A DNA stretch of 7,252 bases from JBBSBL01 sp038251325. GTDB lineage: Bacteria; Actinomycetota; Thermoleophilia; Solirubrobacterales; Solirubrobacteraceae. This document shows, piece by piece, positions 1 to 5,721 of this stretch. A program made the translations under genes and the position numbers. The stretch covers positions 1-7,252 of the forward strand of contig JBBSBL010000093.1 of the NCBI GenBank assembly GCA_038251325.1, written 5' to 3'. Every line of letters begins with the position of its first letter. Position 1 is the first letter of the stretch. Under the pieces are notes generated by a model, which ran no database searches, was not told where the DNA came from, and worked only from the letters and a program-made list of their open reading frames with translations.

Positions 1-159
1 CGCCTCGGCGATGGTCAGCAGGCCGCCGAGCAGGACGATGCCGTGGATGGCGTTCGTCCCTGACATGAGCGGCGTGTGCAGGGTGTTCGGCACCTTCGAG
101 ATGACCTCGAAGCCGACGAATGCCGCGAGGACGAGGAGAGCGATCTCGGTGACGAGCAC
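1..159 (-). CDS. pntAB: NAD(P) transhydrogenase subunit alpha part 2 (PntAB), 3' end cut by window edge
   Basis: The first 53 codons are present, from a GTG at 159-157 to the window edge. PntAB is the small membrane part of the proton-translocating transhydrogenase, which moves hydride between NADH and NADP+ at the expense of the proton gradient. The visible part has a hydrophobic first membrane segment (about residues 5-20) followed by the strongly conserved stretch FEVISKVPNTLHTPLMSGTN and then AIHGIVLLGG, which begins the second membrane segment. This block is diagnostic of the family. The GTG start is chosen because a GAAGGA ribosome binding site lies 7 bases upstream and the protein then begins just before the first membrane helix, as in homologues. 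It lies 30 bases after the PntAA stop, the usual pntAA-pntAB-pntB order. A pntB gene is expected to the left of the window but cannot be seen. Confidence 0.93.
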   Translation of the reverse strand, partial: MLVTEIALLVLAAFVGFEVISKVPNTLHTPLMSGTNAIHGIVLLGGLLTIAEA

Positions 160-166
160 GGTGTGT

Positions 167-172
167 TCCTTC
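167..172 (-). promoter_or_regulatory. Ribosome binding site of pntAB
   Basis: GAAGGA on the minus strand lies 7 bases before the GTG at 159. It fixes this GTG as the start and lies in the 30-base gap after pntAA. That gap shows no hairpin that would act as a terminator. Confidence 0.75.
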
Positions 173-189
173 GGTCCGGGAGTCGGGGA

Positions 190-1323
190 TCAGGCGGCGG
201 GCGCCGCGGCCTTGGCGCCGGCGTGGACGACCTCGCCGCCGCGGGTGACGCAGGCGCCGGCGATGATCTCGTCGTCGAAGTCGAGCGCGAGCGCGCCCTC
301 CTCGCCGGTCATGAGCTCGAGCAGCGACTGGATGTTCTTCGCGTAGAGCTGGGAGGCGTGCTCGGCCATCGTGGCCGGCAGGTTGAGCGGGGCGAGGATC
401 TTGACGCCGTGCTCGACCACCACGGTGCCGGGCTGGGAGAGCTCGCAGTTGCCGCCCGCCTCGCCGGCCAGGTCGACGACGACCGAGCCGGGCTTCATGT
501 GCTCCACGGCGCCGGCGGTGACGAGGATCGGCGCGCGGCGGCCGGGGACGAGCGCGGTGGTGATGACGACGTCGACCTTGGCGATCGCCTCCTGGAGGAG
601 CTCCTGCTGGCGCGCAACCTGCTCGGGGGTGAGCTCCTTCGCGTAGCCGCCCTCCCCCTCCAGGTCGCCGCCGAGGTCGAACTCGAGGAAGCGCGCGCCG
701 AGCGACTCGACCTGCTCCTTCACTGCCGCCCGCACGTCGAAGGCCTGGACCACGGCGCCGAGCCGTCGGGCGGTGGCGATCGCCTGCAGGCCGGCGACGC
801 CGGCGCCGAGGACGAGGACGGTGGCGGGCCGGATCGTGCCGGCGGCGGTCATCAGCATCGGGTAGAAGCGGCCCAGCTCCTGGCTCCCGATGAGCGCGGC
901 GCGGTAGCCCGCGACGTTGCTCTGGGAGGAGAGCGCGTCCATCGACTGCGCGCGCGAGATGCGAGGCACGGCCTCGAGGGCGAAGGTCGTCGCGCCGGAG
1001 GCGGCCAGCGCCGCGACGCCGTCGGCGTTGGTCAGCGGTGCGAGGAAGCCGATCAGCACGCTCTCCGCCAAGAGTCGCGCGGCCTCCTCGGCGCTCGGCG
1101 GCGCGACCTTGACGACGACGTCCGCGCCCCACGGCTCTGCCGGGTCGGTGGTGACGCTTGCGCCGGCCTCGGTGAAGGCGGCGTCGGGGAGCATCGCGCC
1201 GGCCCCGGCGTCGGCCTCGACGACGACCTCGTGGCCGGCCGCGACGAGCGCCTTGACGGCGTCGGGAACGAGCGCCACGCGGGCCTCGCCGTCGGCCGTC
1301 TCCTTCGGAACCCCGATCTTCAT
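190..1323 (-). CDS. pntAA: NAD(P) transhydrogenase subunit alpha part 1 (PntAA), NAD(H)-binding domain I
   Basis: A complete 377-residue protein, the normal length for the separate soluble alpha-1 subunit. It binds NAD(H) and passes hydride to NADP+ bound on PntB. The N-terminus (MKIGVPKE, then EARVALVPDAV) is typical of the alanine dehydrogenase/PntAA superfamily. The conserved block RISRAQSMDALSSQSNVAGY spans residues 121-140. The Rossmann loop GAGVAGLQA is at 173-181, and the acidic residue that contacts the NAD ribose is D196 in QAFDVR. Conserved C-terminal motifs are DLAGEAGGNCE (284-294) and the segment from PLNLPATMAEHASQLYAKNI (312-331). The split form, with PntAB as a separate gene, occurs in actinobacteria and in Rhodospirillum, whereas E. 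coli has one long PntA. The ATG lies 11 bases after the stop of the S-component/barrel gene. A weak GGTAGG overlapping that stop, 10 bases upstream, is the only visible ribosome site. Co-transcription with the ECF operon is therefore likely, though an internal promoter cannot be excluded. Confidence 0.96.
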   Translation of the reverse strand: MKIGVPKETADGEARVALVPDAVKALVAAGHEVVVEADAGAGAMLPDAAFTEAGASVTTDPAEPWGADVVVKVAPPSAEEAARLLAESVLIGFLAPLTNADGVAALAASGATTFALEAVPRISRAQSMDALSSQSNVAGYRAALIGSQELGRFYPMLMTAAGTIRPATVLVLGAGVAGLQAIATARRLGAVVQAFDVRAAVKEQVESLGARFLEFDLGGDLEGEGGYAKELTPEQVARQQELLQEAIAKVDVVITTALVPGRRAPILVTAGAVEHMKPGSVVVDLAGEAGGNCELSQPGTVVVEHGVKILAPLNLPATMAEHASQLYAKNIQSLLELMTGEEGALALDFDDEIIAGACVTRGGEVVHAGAKAAAPAA

Positions 1324-1333
1324 GGGCGCGGAA

Positions 1334-1339
1334 CCTACC
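1334..1339 (-). promoter_or_regulatory. Weak ribosome binding site of pntAA overlapping the upstream stop codon
   Basis: GGTAGG on the minus strand contains the TAG stop of the S-component/barrel gene and lies 10 bases before the pntAA ATG. It is a poor match and somewhat far from the start, so coupling to upstream translation is plausible. Confidence 0.4.
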
Positions 1340-3191
1340 GACTCGGCTGGGTGGGCGACCCGTCGAGCACCAGCGCGGCCAACCCGACCAGCGCCCCCGC
1401 CCCGCGGGCCAGGGCGAGCATGCCCGGGGCCTCGGTGGGGGTGGTCCGGGGTGCGCCCGCGCGGGCCGCGGAGCGGCTCGATTCCCCCACCTGGCGGGGC
1501 GTCACGGCGGCCGGCGGCGCCGGCCGGGGGCGCGCCCGCCGGGCCATGGCTCCGGGGCGCGGCGCCCGGCGCGCCCGAGCCACCGGAGCCAGCGGGAACG
1601 TGCGGCGCGCGAGCGCGACGGCGGCCTGGGCGGTGACCCAGACCGGCGTCTGGGCGCTCGTCCGGGCGTAGCGAACGCTCCCGTCGGGCGCCGTGAGCGA
1701 GCGCAGGTAGGCCAGCGGCGAGCGTCCCCCGCCGCGCGGGCGCACCCGGGCCGGATCAACCCCGGCGGCGAGCAGGCCCTGGACCGCCCAGGCCGTCGAC
1801 TGGGCGTTCGAGGCGCCGCCCGGCTGGAGCGGGAAGCCGCCGTCAGGCCGCTGGCGGGCGCGGAGGAAGCGGGCGGCGCGCAGGGCCCGCGTCGAGCGGC
1901 CCCGCCCGGCGGCGGCGAGGGCCTGGAGCGCGGCGCCGGTGTCGTCGATCCCGCTCGGCGCGCCGCGACGCGCGTAGGAGAAGCCGCCGTCGCGATTCTG
2001 CTGGCGCGCCAGCCAGGCTCCGGTCCGGGCGACGTCGCGGGCGCCGGGCCGCTCGCCCGCGGCGCGGAAGGCGAGCACGGCGAACGCGGTGTGGTTGACC
2101 AGGCCGCCCAGCGAGCCGTCAGGCGACATGCGGCGCCGGAGGATCGCGACGAGGTCGCGGCCCCCGAAGGCCCGCGTCGACCGTCCGGCCGCGTGCAGGA
2201 CGAGGATCGTGCGCTCGATCTCCCCCGTGTCGGTCAGGCCGCCGGCGCCGGCGCGCCCGTAGTCGAGCACCGAGCGCCTCCCGCGGCGGACGTCCGCCGG
2301 GTTGCGGCCGCCGGCGGCCAGCCCGAGCGCCGCCCACCCGGTGTAGAGCTGCGAGCTGCGCACCCCCGGGCCCGATCCGTAGCCGCCGTCGGCGTTCTGG
2401 GCGCGCGCGAGCCACCCGCCGGGGGTGGCCGCGGTGGCGGTGGGCGCCGCCACCGCGAGCGCGCCGACCACCAGCGCGACGATGAGCGCCGTGATCGGCA
2501 GCGAACCATCCTGCCTGAGGGGTGTCCTGCGCCCACCAGGCAGGACGGTTGGATCGGGCCCGGCCGCCGGCGGCGCGCCGGCCGCGAGCCAGCGCACCTC
2601 GAAGCGGTCGCGGAAGCGGGACACCGCCCGAAGCAGTGCCGGCCCGAAGGCGAGCGCGAAGGCGGCGTTGCCGCCCGCGTGGGCGAGGTTCCACGGGAGC
2701 GAGGTCGCGGCGTAGGCGAGCAGGGTGGCGAGCCGGTGGTCGCCGGCGTAGAGCAGCCACTGGCTGAGGTCCATGATCGTCCCGAAAAGCAGCCCACAGA
2801 CCGCGGCCGCGGCGGCGAGCCCCAGCCGACCGATCCGCCCGCCGGTGAGGCGCGCCAGCCCGGCGCCCATGATCCCCACGAGGCCCCACGCGCCCATCTG
2901 CCACGGGGTCCACGGGCCCTGCCCGAAGAACAGGTTCGACACGAGCGCGGCCAGCGCGCCGACCATGAACCCCGGCGCGCCGCCGAGCGCGAAGCCCGAG
3001 ACGAGCACGATGTCGGTCGTCGGCTTCACGTTGGGCAACGGGGCGAAGGCGAGGCGACCGAGGACCGCCAGCGCGGCGAGCGTGCCGACGAGCGCGAGGA
3101 CCCGCGCGGAGGGGTGCGAGCGCTCGTACCACCCGAGCCCGCACGCCAGGGCGGCGGCGAGCAGCACGAGGGAGGCGAGGCCCCAGCTCAC
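1335..3191 (-). CDS. ECF transporter S component fused to a membrane-tethered (alpha/alpha)6 barrel (prenyltransferase/squalene-oxidase repeats)
   Basis: 618 residues from a GTG at 3191, preceded by GGAGG at 7 bases and overlapping the ATPase stop by 4 bases. Residues 1-200 form a six-helix S component, the substrate-binding membrane subunit of an energy-coupling-factor importer. Conserved parts are NVKPTTDIVLVSGFALGG (54-71), SNLFFGQGPWTPWQMGAWGL (85-104) and PWNLAHAGGN (166-175). A basic stretch (RFRDRFEVR, 192-200) keeps the end of this domain in the cytoplasm. A linker follows, then a seventh hydrophobic segment (231-250) ending in TATAATP, which resembles a signal-peptidase site. Residues 258-530 hold six repeats with QNxDGGF-like loops (QNADGGYG 265, QNRDGGF 398, QRPDGGF 447) and small-residue helices (DDTGAALQALAAAG 416, STAWAVQGLLAAG 465), which fits a complete (alpha/alpha)6 barrel outside the membrane. 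The tail (531-589) is rich in Arg, Pro and Ala, and a last hydrophobic stretch spans 590-609. The barrel fold is shared by squalene cyclases, prenyltransferases and the N-terminal domain of transcobalamin/intrinsic factor. With DUF4430 neighbours I favour corrinoid capture. The S domain and barrel are certain as families; the substrate is inferred. Confidence 0.88.
   Translation of the reverse strand: MSWGLASLVLLAAALACGLGWYERSHPSARVLALVGTLAALAVLGRLAFAPLPNVKPTTDIVLVSGFALGGAPGFMVGALAALVSNLFFGQGPWTPWQMGAWGLVGIMGAGLARLTGGRIGRLGLAAAAAVCGLLFGTIMDLSQWLLYAGDHRLATLLAYAATSLPWNLAHAGGNAAFALAFGPALLRAVSRFRDRFEVRWLAAGAPPAAGPDPTVLPGGRRTPLRQDGSLPITALIVALVVGALAVAAPTATAATPGGWLARAQNADGGYGSGPGVRSSQLYTGWAALGLAAGGRNPADVRRGRRSVLDYGRAGAGGLTDTGEIERTILVLHAAGRSTRAFGGRDLVAILRRRMSPDGSLGGLVNHTAFAVLAFRAAGERPGARDVARTGAWLARQQNRDGGFSYARRGAPSGIDDTGAALQALAAAGRGRSTRALRAARFLRARQRPDGGFPLQPGGASNAQSTAWAVQGLLAAGVDPARVRPRGGGRSPLAYLRSLTAPDGSVRYARTSAQTPVWVTAQAAVALARRTFPLAPVARARRAPRPGAMARRARPRPAPPAAVTPRQVGESSRSAARAGAPRTTPTEAPGMLALARGAGALVGLAALVLDGSPTQPSR
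2504..2550. repeat. 47-base imperfect palindrome in the linker codons between S component and barrel
   Basis: On the plus strand AACCATCCTGCCTG (2504-2517) is the inverse complement of CAGGCAGGACGGTT (2537-2550) at 13 of 14 positions. In the minus-strand mRNA the odd pair is a G-U wobble, so the 14-pair stem is unbroken. Inside it, GGGTG (2520-2524) faces CGCCC (2530-2534) around the same centre, 2527. The palindrome encodes residues 215-229 of the fusion protein, just before the seventh membrane segment. It uses codons that are rare in the rest of the window (CCA, CCT, GGT twice, ACA, AGG twice, GAT). No U-run follows the stem, so it is not a typical intrinsic terminator. It could be a dispersed palindromic repeat inserted in frame, a relic of a former intergenic region, or chance. 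Confidence 0.6.
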
Positions 3192-4855
3192 CGTGCGGCC
3201 TCCGCGGCGCGTGGCGCGCGCAGCAGCTCCGCGCCCTGTGCCGGGAGCAGAGCGCCGCCCGCCCCGTCGAGGATCCGGGCGGTCTCGGTGGTGAAATACC
3301 AGCCGCCGGCGAGGACCTCGGCGGCGGGGCCGTCGGCCACGATCTCGCCGGCGCCGAGCAGGACGACGCGCCCCGCGACCTCGGCGGCGAGCTCCGCGTC
3401 GTGGGTGGCGAGCAGCACCCCGGCGCCGTCCGCCGCTCGGGCGCGGACGAGCGCGGCGAGCTCGCCTCTCCAGGCCCGGTCCATCCCGCGGGTCGGCTCG
3501 TCCAGCCCGAGGACCGCGGGCGGCCCGTCGCGGCGGCGTTCGCCGGGCTCGCCCCCGCCGGCGGTCACGAGCGCGAGCGCGAGCCGCTGGCGCTCGCCGC
3601 CCGACAGGTCGCGCGGGTGACGCTCGGCTAGCCGCTCGAGCCCGGCGGCCGCGAGCGCCGGCGGCGTCGTGAGATCGCCGACGCGGTCGCCGATCAGGTA
3701 GTCGCCCGGGTGCTGGAGCAGCAGCGCGACGCGCCCGGCGGCCTCGACGCGCCCGCGCGTCGGCGACATCAGCCCGGCGGCGTGGCGCAGCAGCGTGGAC
3801 TTCCCGGCGCCGTTGCGACCCATGAGCGCGACGACCTCGCCCGGCGCCAGCTCGAGGTCGATGGCGCGCAGGACGGTCCGACCCCCGGGACGCTCGTGCC
3901 AGACGCCGCTCAGGCGCAGCGCGGGCGCGGGACCGGCCGGCCGGCGGCGGAGGCGCCGCAGGAGCGGGGACCCGGTCGCTCGCCGGCGACCCGAGCTCGC
4001 CTTTCCCGCCGCTTCCGCTGCGCGCTCCGGCACGAGCCCGCGGGCGCGCAGCGACGCCCGCGCCTCCTTCACCCCCGCCGGCGGAGGCCGCAGGCCGGCG
4101 GCCGCGAAGAGGTGGGCGCCCGGGGTGGCGAGGGCCGGCGCCGCGTTCATCGCCCACGCGAGCATCTCCCGCGGCGGCGCGTCGCACGCCACGCGGCCGT
4201 CGAGCAGGGCGACCACGCGGTCGGCGGCGGCGAGGCAGCGCTCGAGGCGGTGCTCGGCGAGCACGACCGCCACCCCCCACTCCTCGTTCAGCCGCCGCAG
4301 CAGCCAGACGAGCTCGTCCCCGGCGACGGGGTCGAGCTGGGAGGTGGGCTCGTCGAGCAGGATTATCCGGGGCCGGCCGGCGAGCGCCGCGCCGAGCGCG
4401 ACGCGCTGGAGCTCGCCGCCGGAGAGCTCGCCGGTCGGGCGGTCGAGCAGCTCGGCGATGCCGAGCGCCAGCGCCGCCTCCTCGACGCCGCGCGCCACGG
4501 CGCCGGGCGCCTCGCCGCGGTTCTCGAGCGGCAACGCGAGCTCTGCGCGCACCGTCCCCATCACCACCTGGGTCTCGGCGTCCTGGAGCAACGTCCCGGC
4601 CACGGCGGCGATGTCGCCCGGGCCGTGCTCGCGCGTGTCGAGGCCGCCGACCGTCACCCGGCCCGCGAGCTCCCCGCCGTGGAAGTGGGGCACGAGGCCG
4701 CAGGCCGCCCCCAGGAGCGTCGACTTGCCCGACCCCGAGAGCCCGGCGAGCACGACCATCTCGCCCTCTTCCACCGTGAGCGAGACGTCGCTCAGCGCCG
4801 GGCGGGCGGCGCCCGGGTGACGGTGGGTAAGGCCCTCGACGCTCAGCACGCTCAT
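3188..4855 (-). CDS. Tandem fused ECF-type ABC ATPase (EcfA-EcfA' in one chain)
   Basis: 555 residues with two complete ATP-binding cassettes that would energise the importer with EcfT. Cassette 1 has Walker A GLSGSGKST (38-46), Q-loop Q91, signature LSGGE (144-148), Walker B IILLDEPT (164-171) and switch histidine H202 in AEHRLE. Cassette 2 has Walker A GRNGAGKST (346-354), Q-loop Q381, signature LSGGE (417-421), Walker B VLGLDEPT (448-455) and H485 in ATHDAE. All catalytic residues are present in both, so both sites look competent. A Pro/Arg/Ala-rich linker (about 255-312) joins the halves. Cassette 2 carries a polar insertion of about 14 residues (433-446) between signature helix and Walker B. 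The C-terminus has a WYFTTETARIL segment (519-529), which resembles a tail I associate with ECF ATPases. Most ECF systems use two separate ATPase genes; fused forms are known. The ATG at 4855 overlaps the ecfT stop (ATGA) and has a G6 ribosome site 7 bases upstream. Confidence 0.95.
   Translation of the reverse strand: MSVLSVEGLTHRHPGAARPALSDVSLTVEEGEMVVLAGLSGSGKSTLLGAACGLVPHFHGGELAGRVTVGGLDTREHGPGDIAAVAGTLLQDAETQVVMGTVRAELALPLENRGEAPGAVARGVEEAALALGIAELLDRPTGELSGGELQRVALGAALAGRPRIILLDEPTSQLDPVAGDELVWLLRRLNEEWGVAVVLAEHRLERCLAAADRVVALLDGRVACDAPPREMLAWAMNAAPALATPGAHLFAAAGLRPPPAGVKEARASLRARGLVPERAAEAAGKASSGRRRATGSPLLRRLRRRPAGPAPALRLSGVWHERPGGRTVLRAIDLELAPGEVVALMGRNGAGKSTLLRHAAGLMSPTRGRVEAAGRVALLLQHPGDYLIGDRVGDLTTPPALAAAGLERLAERHPRDLSGGERQRLALALVTAGGGEPGERRRDGPPAVLGLDEPTRGMDRAWRGELAALVRARAADGAGVLLATHDAELAAEVAGRVVLLGAGEIVADGPAAEVLAGGWYFTTETARILDGAGGALLPAQGAELLRAPRAAEAAR
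3199..3203 (-). promoter_or_regulatory. Ribosome binding site of the S-component/barrel gene
   Basis: GGAGG inside the end of the ATPase gene, 7 bases before the GTG at 3191. With the GTGA overlap it fixes that start and makes the S component begin directly at its first membrane helix. Confidence 0.8.
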
Positions 4856-5721
4856 CGTGCGACCCCCCGGCGCTCGAGCAGCGGCAGGGCGGCGAGGAGC
4901 GGGAACGCCGCGGCGAGCAGCAGGGTCGCGGCGTCGCGGGCGATCGACAGCGCCGGATAGGCGTCGAACGCGCCGAGGCCGGAGGCGCGGCCCGCGATCG
5001 CCAGCGCGAGGATCGCGACCGCCGCGGCGGCGATCCCGACGTCGTGGCGCGACCACGGGCGCGGCGCCGGGCGCGGCGGGCGCCGGGCGGCCCCGTAGCC
5101 GCGCAGCTCGAGCGCCGCGGCGACGTCGACCGCGCGATCGAGCGCGTTCGCGGCAACCGCCCCGACGAGTGCCGGCCGCGACGCCCGCGCGTCCGGCGCC
5201 AGCGTGCGCTGTGCCTCGGCCATCCGCGCGGCGTCGCGGCCGAGCACCGGGACCATCCGCGTCGCCAGGGAGGCGCTCAACGCCGAGCGGAAGGACACGC
5301 GCCGGAACAGGCGCAGCACCTCGTCGGGGTCGATGGCGGCCGTGAAGAGCGCCGCCGCGAGGCCGACGGCGACCACACGGAGCCCGAGCGCCGCGCCGTA
5401 GGCGAAGGCCTCGGCGGTCAGGTCCAGGCGCCCGAGCACCGGGATCTCGCCCAGGCGCGCGACGACCGTGAGCCCCTCGCGGCTCACGAGCGGGTTGACC
5501 AGCGCGACGATCACGGCCAGCGGCACGGCGAGCAGCGCCGCGCGGCGCAGGGCCGGCCCGACGCCCGCCAGCGCGCCGGCCACCAGGATCGCCGCGATGA
5601 CGCCGGCCAGCACGATCGGGCTCTCGTACAGCAGCGCCGCGGCGCCGAGCGCGAGGCAGAACGCGCCGCCGGCGCCGGCGCGCGCCGCGTGCAGGGCGCT
5701 GTCGGCCCGCAGGTGGCTCAC
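4852..5721 (-). CDS. ecfT: ECF transporter transmembrane subunit EcfT (CbiQ-like)
   Basis: 289 residues, a usual EcfT length. EcfT is the membrane scaffold that couples ATP hydrolysis to movement of the S component. Hydrophobic segments lie near 17-31, 35-52, 58-78, 105-129, 228-245 and 263-282. The cytoplasmic coupling region is recognisable: RMVPVLGRDAARMAEAQR (155-172) corresponds to the first coupling helix, and ALDRAVDVAAALELRGYG (193-210) to the second, ending in the typical LRGYG. The first motif reads AQRTLA where family members commonly have AQRARG, so the usual arginine is a leucine (L174). The second keeps its arginine (R207). The GTG at 5721 overlaps the preceding stop (GTGA) and has a perfect GGAGG 7 bases upstream. 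It lies between the DUF4430 lipoprotein and the fused ATPase genes, overlapping both by 4 bases, so subunits are probably made in step. Confidence 0.93.
   Translation of the reverse strand: MSHLRADSALHAARAGAGGAFCLALGAAALLYESPIVLAGVIAAILVAGALAGVGPALRRAALLAVPLAVIVALVNPLVSREGLTVVARLGEIPVLGRLDLTAEAFAYGAALGLRVVAVGLAAALFTAAIDPDEVLRLFRRVSFRSALSASLATRMVPVLGRDAARMAEAQRTLAPDARASRPALVGAVAANALDRAVDVAAALELRGYGAARRPPRPAPRPWSRHDVGIAAAAVAILALAIAGRASGLGAFDAYPALSIARDAATLLLAAAFPLLAALPLLERRGVAR
4863..4868 (-). promoter_or_regulatory. G-rich ribosome binding site of the fused ATPase gene
   Basis: GGGGGG on the minus strand lies 7 bases before the ATG at 4855, inside the last codons of ecfT. It supports this start, which places Walker A at the usual distance of about 38 residues. 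Confidence 0.6.

Noticed and set aside
76..1671. Long open frame of 531 codons on the plus strand over pntAA
   Set aside because: The opposite frame encodes an unmistakable PntAA. The plus-strand product is a low-complexity Arg/Gly/Ala/Glu shadow typical of GC-rich DNA.
1602..2414. Calling the barrel a squalene-hopene cyclase or prenyltransferase enzyme
   Set aside because: It is about half the cyclase length, lacks DXDD and lies in a transporter operon. Only the fold is shared.
2504..2550. Palindrome as an intrinsic terminator or cobalamin riboswitch
   Set aside because: It is inside an open coding frame, no U-run follows it, and I see none of the conserved B12-box sequence.
2091..3620. 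509-codon plus-strand frame, and similar ones at 3710-4960 and 5044-5982
   Set aside because: Each lies antisense to a well-identified gene, has no recognisable domain and shows the biased composition of shadow frames.
1335..5156. Frame of the S-barrel protein stays open upstream to 5156, which could suggest a 1273-residue protein
   Set aside because: Upstream of 3191 the translation is Arg/Pro-rich noise antiparallel to no domain and overlaps the ATPase genes in another frame. The GTG at 3191 has a good ribosome site and starts at the first membrane helix.
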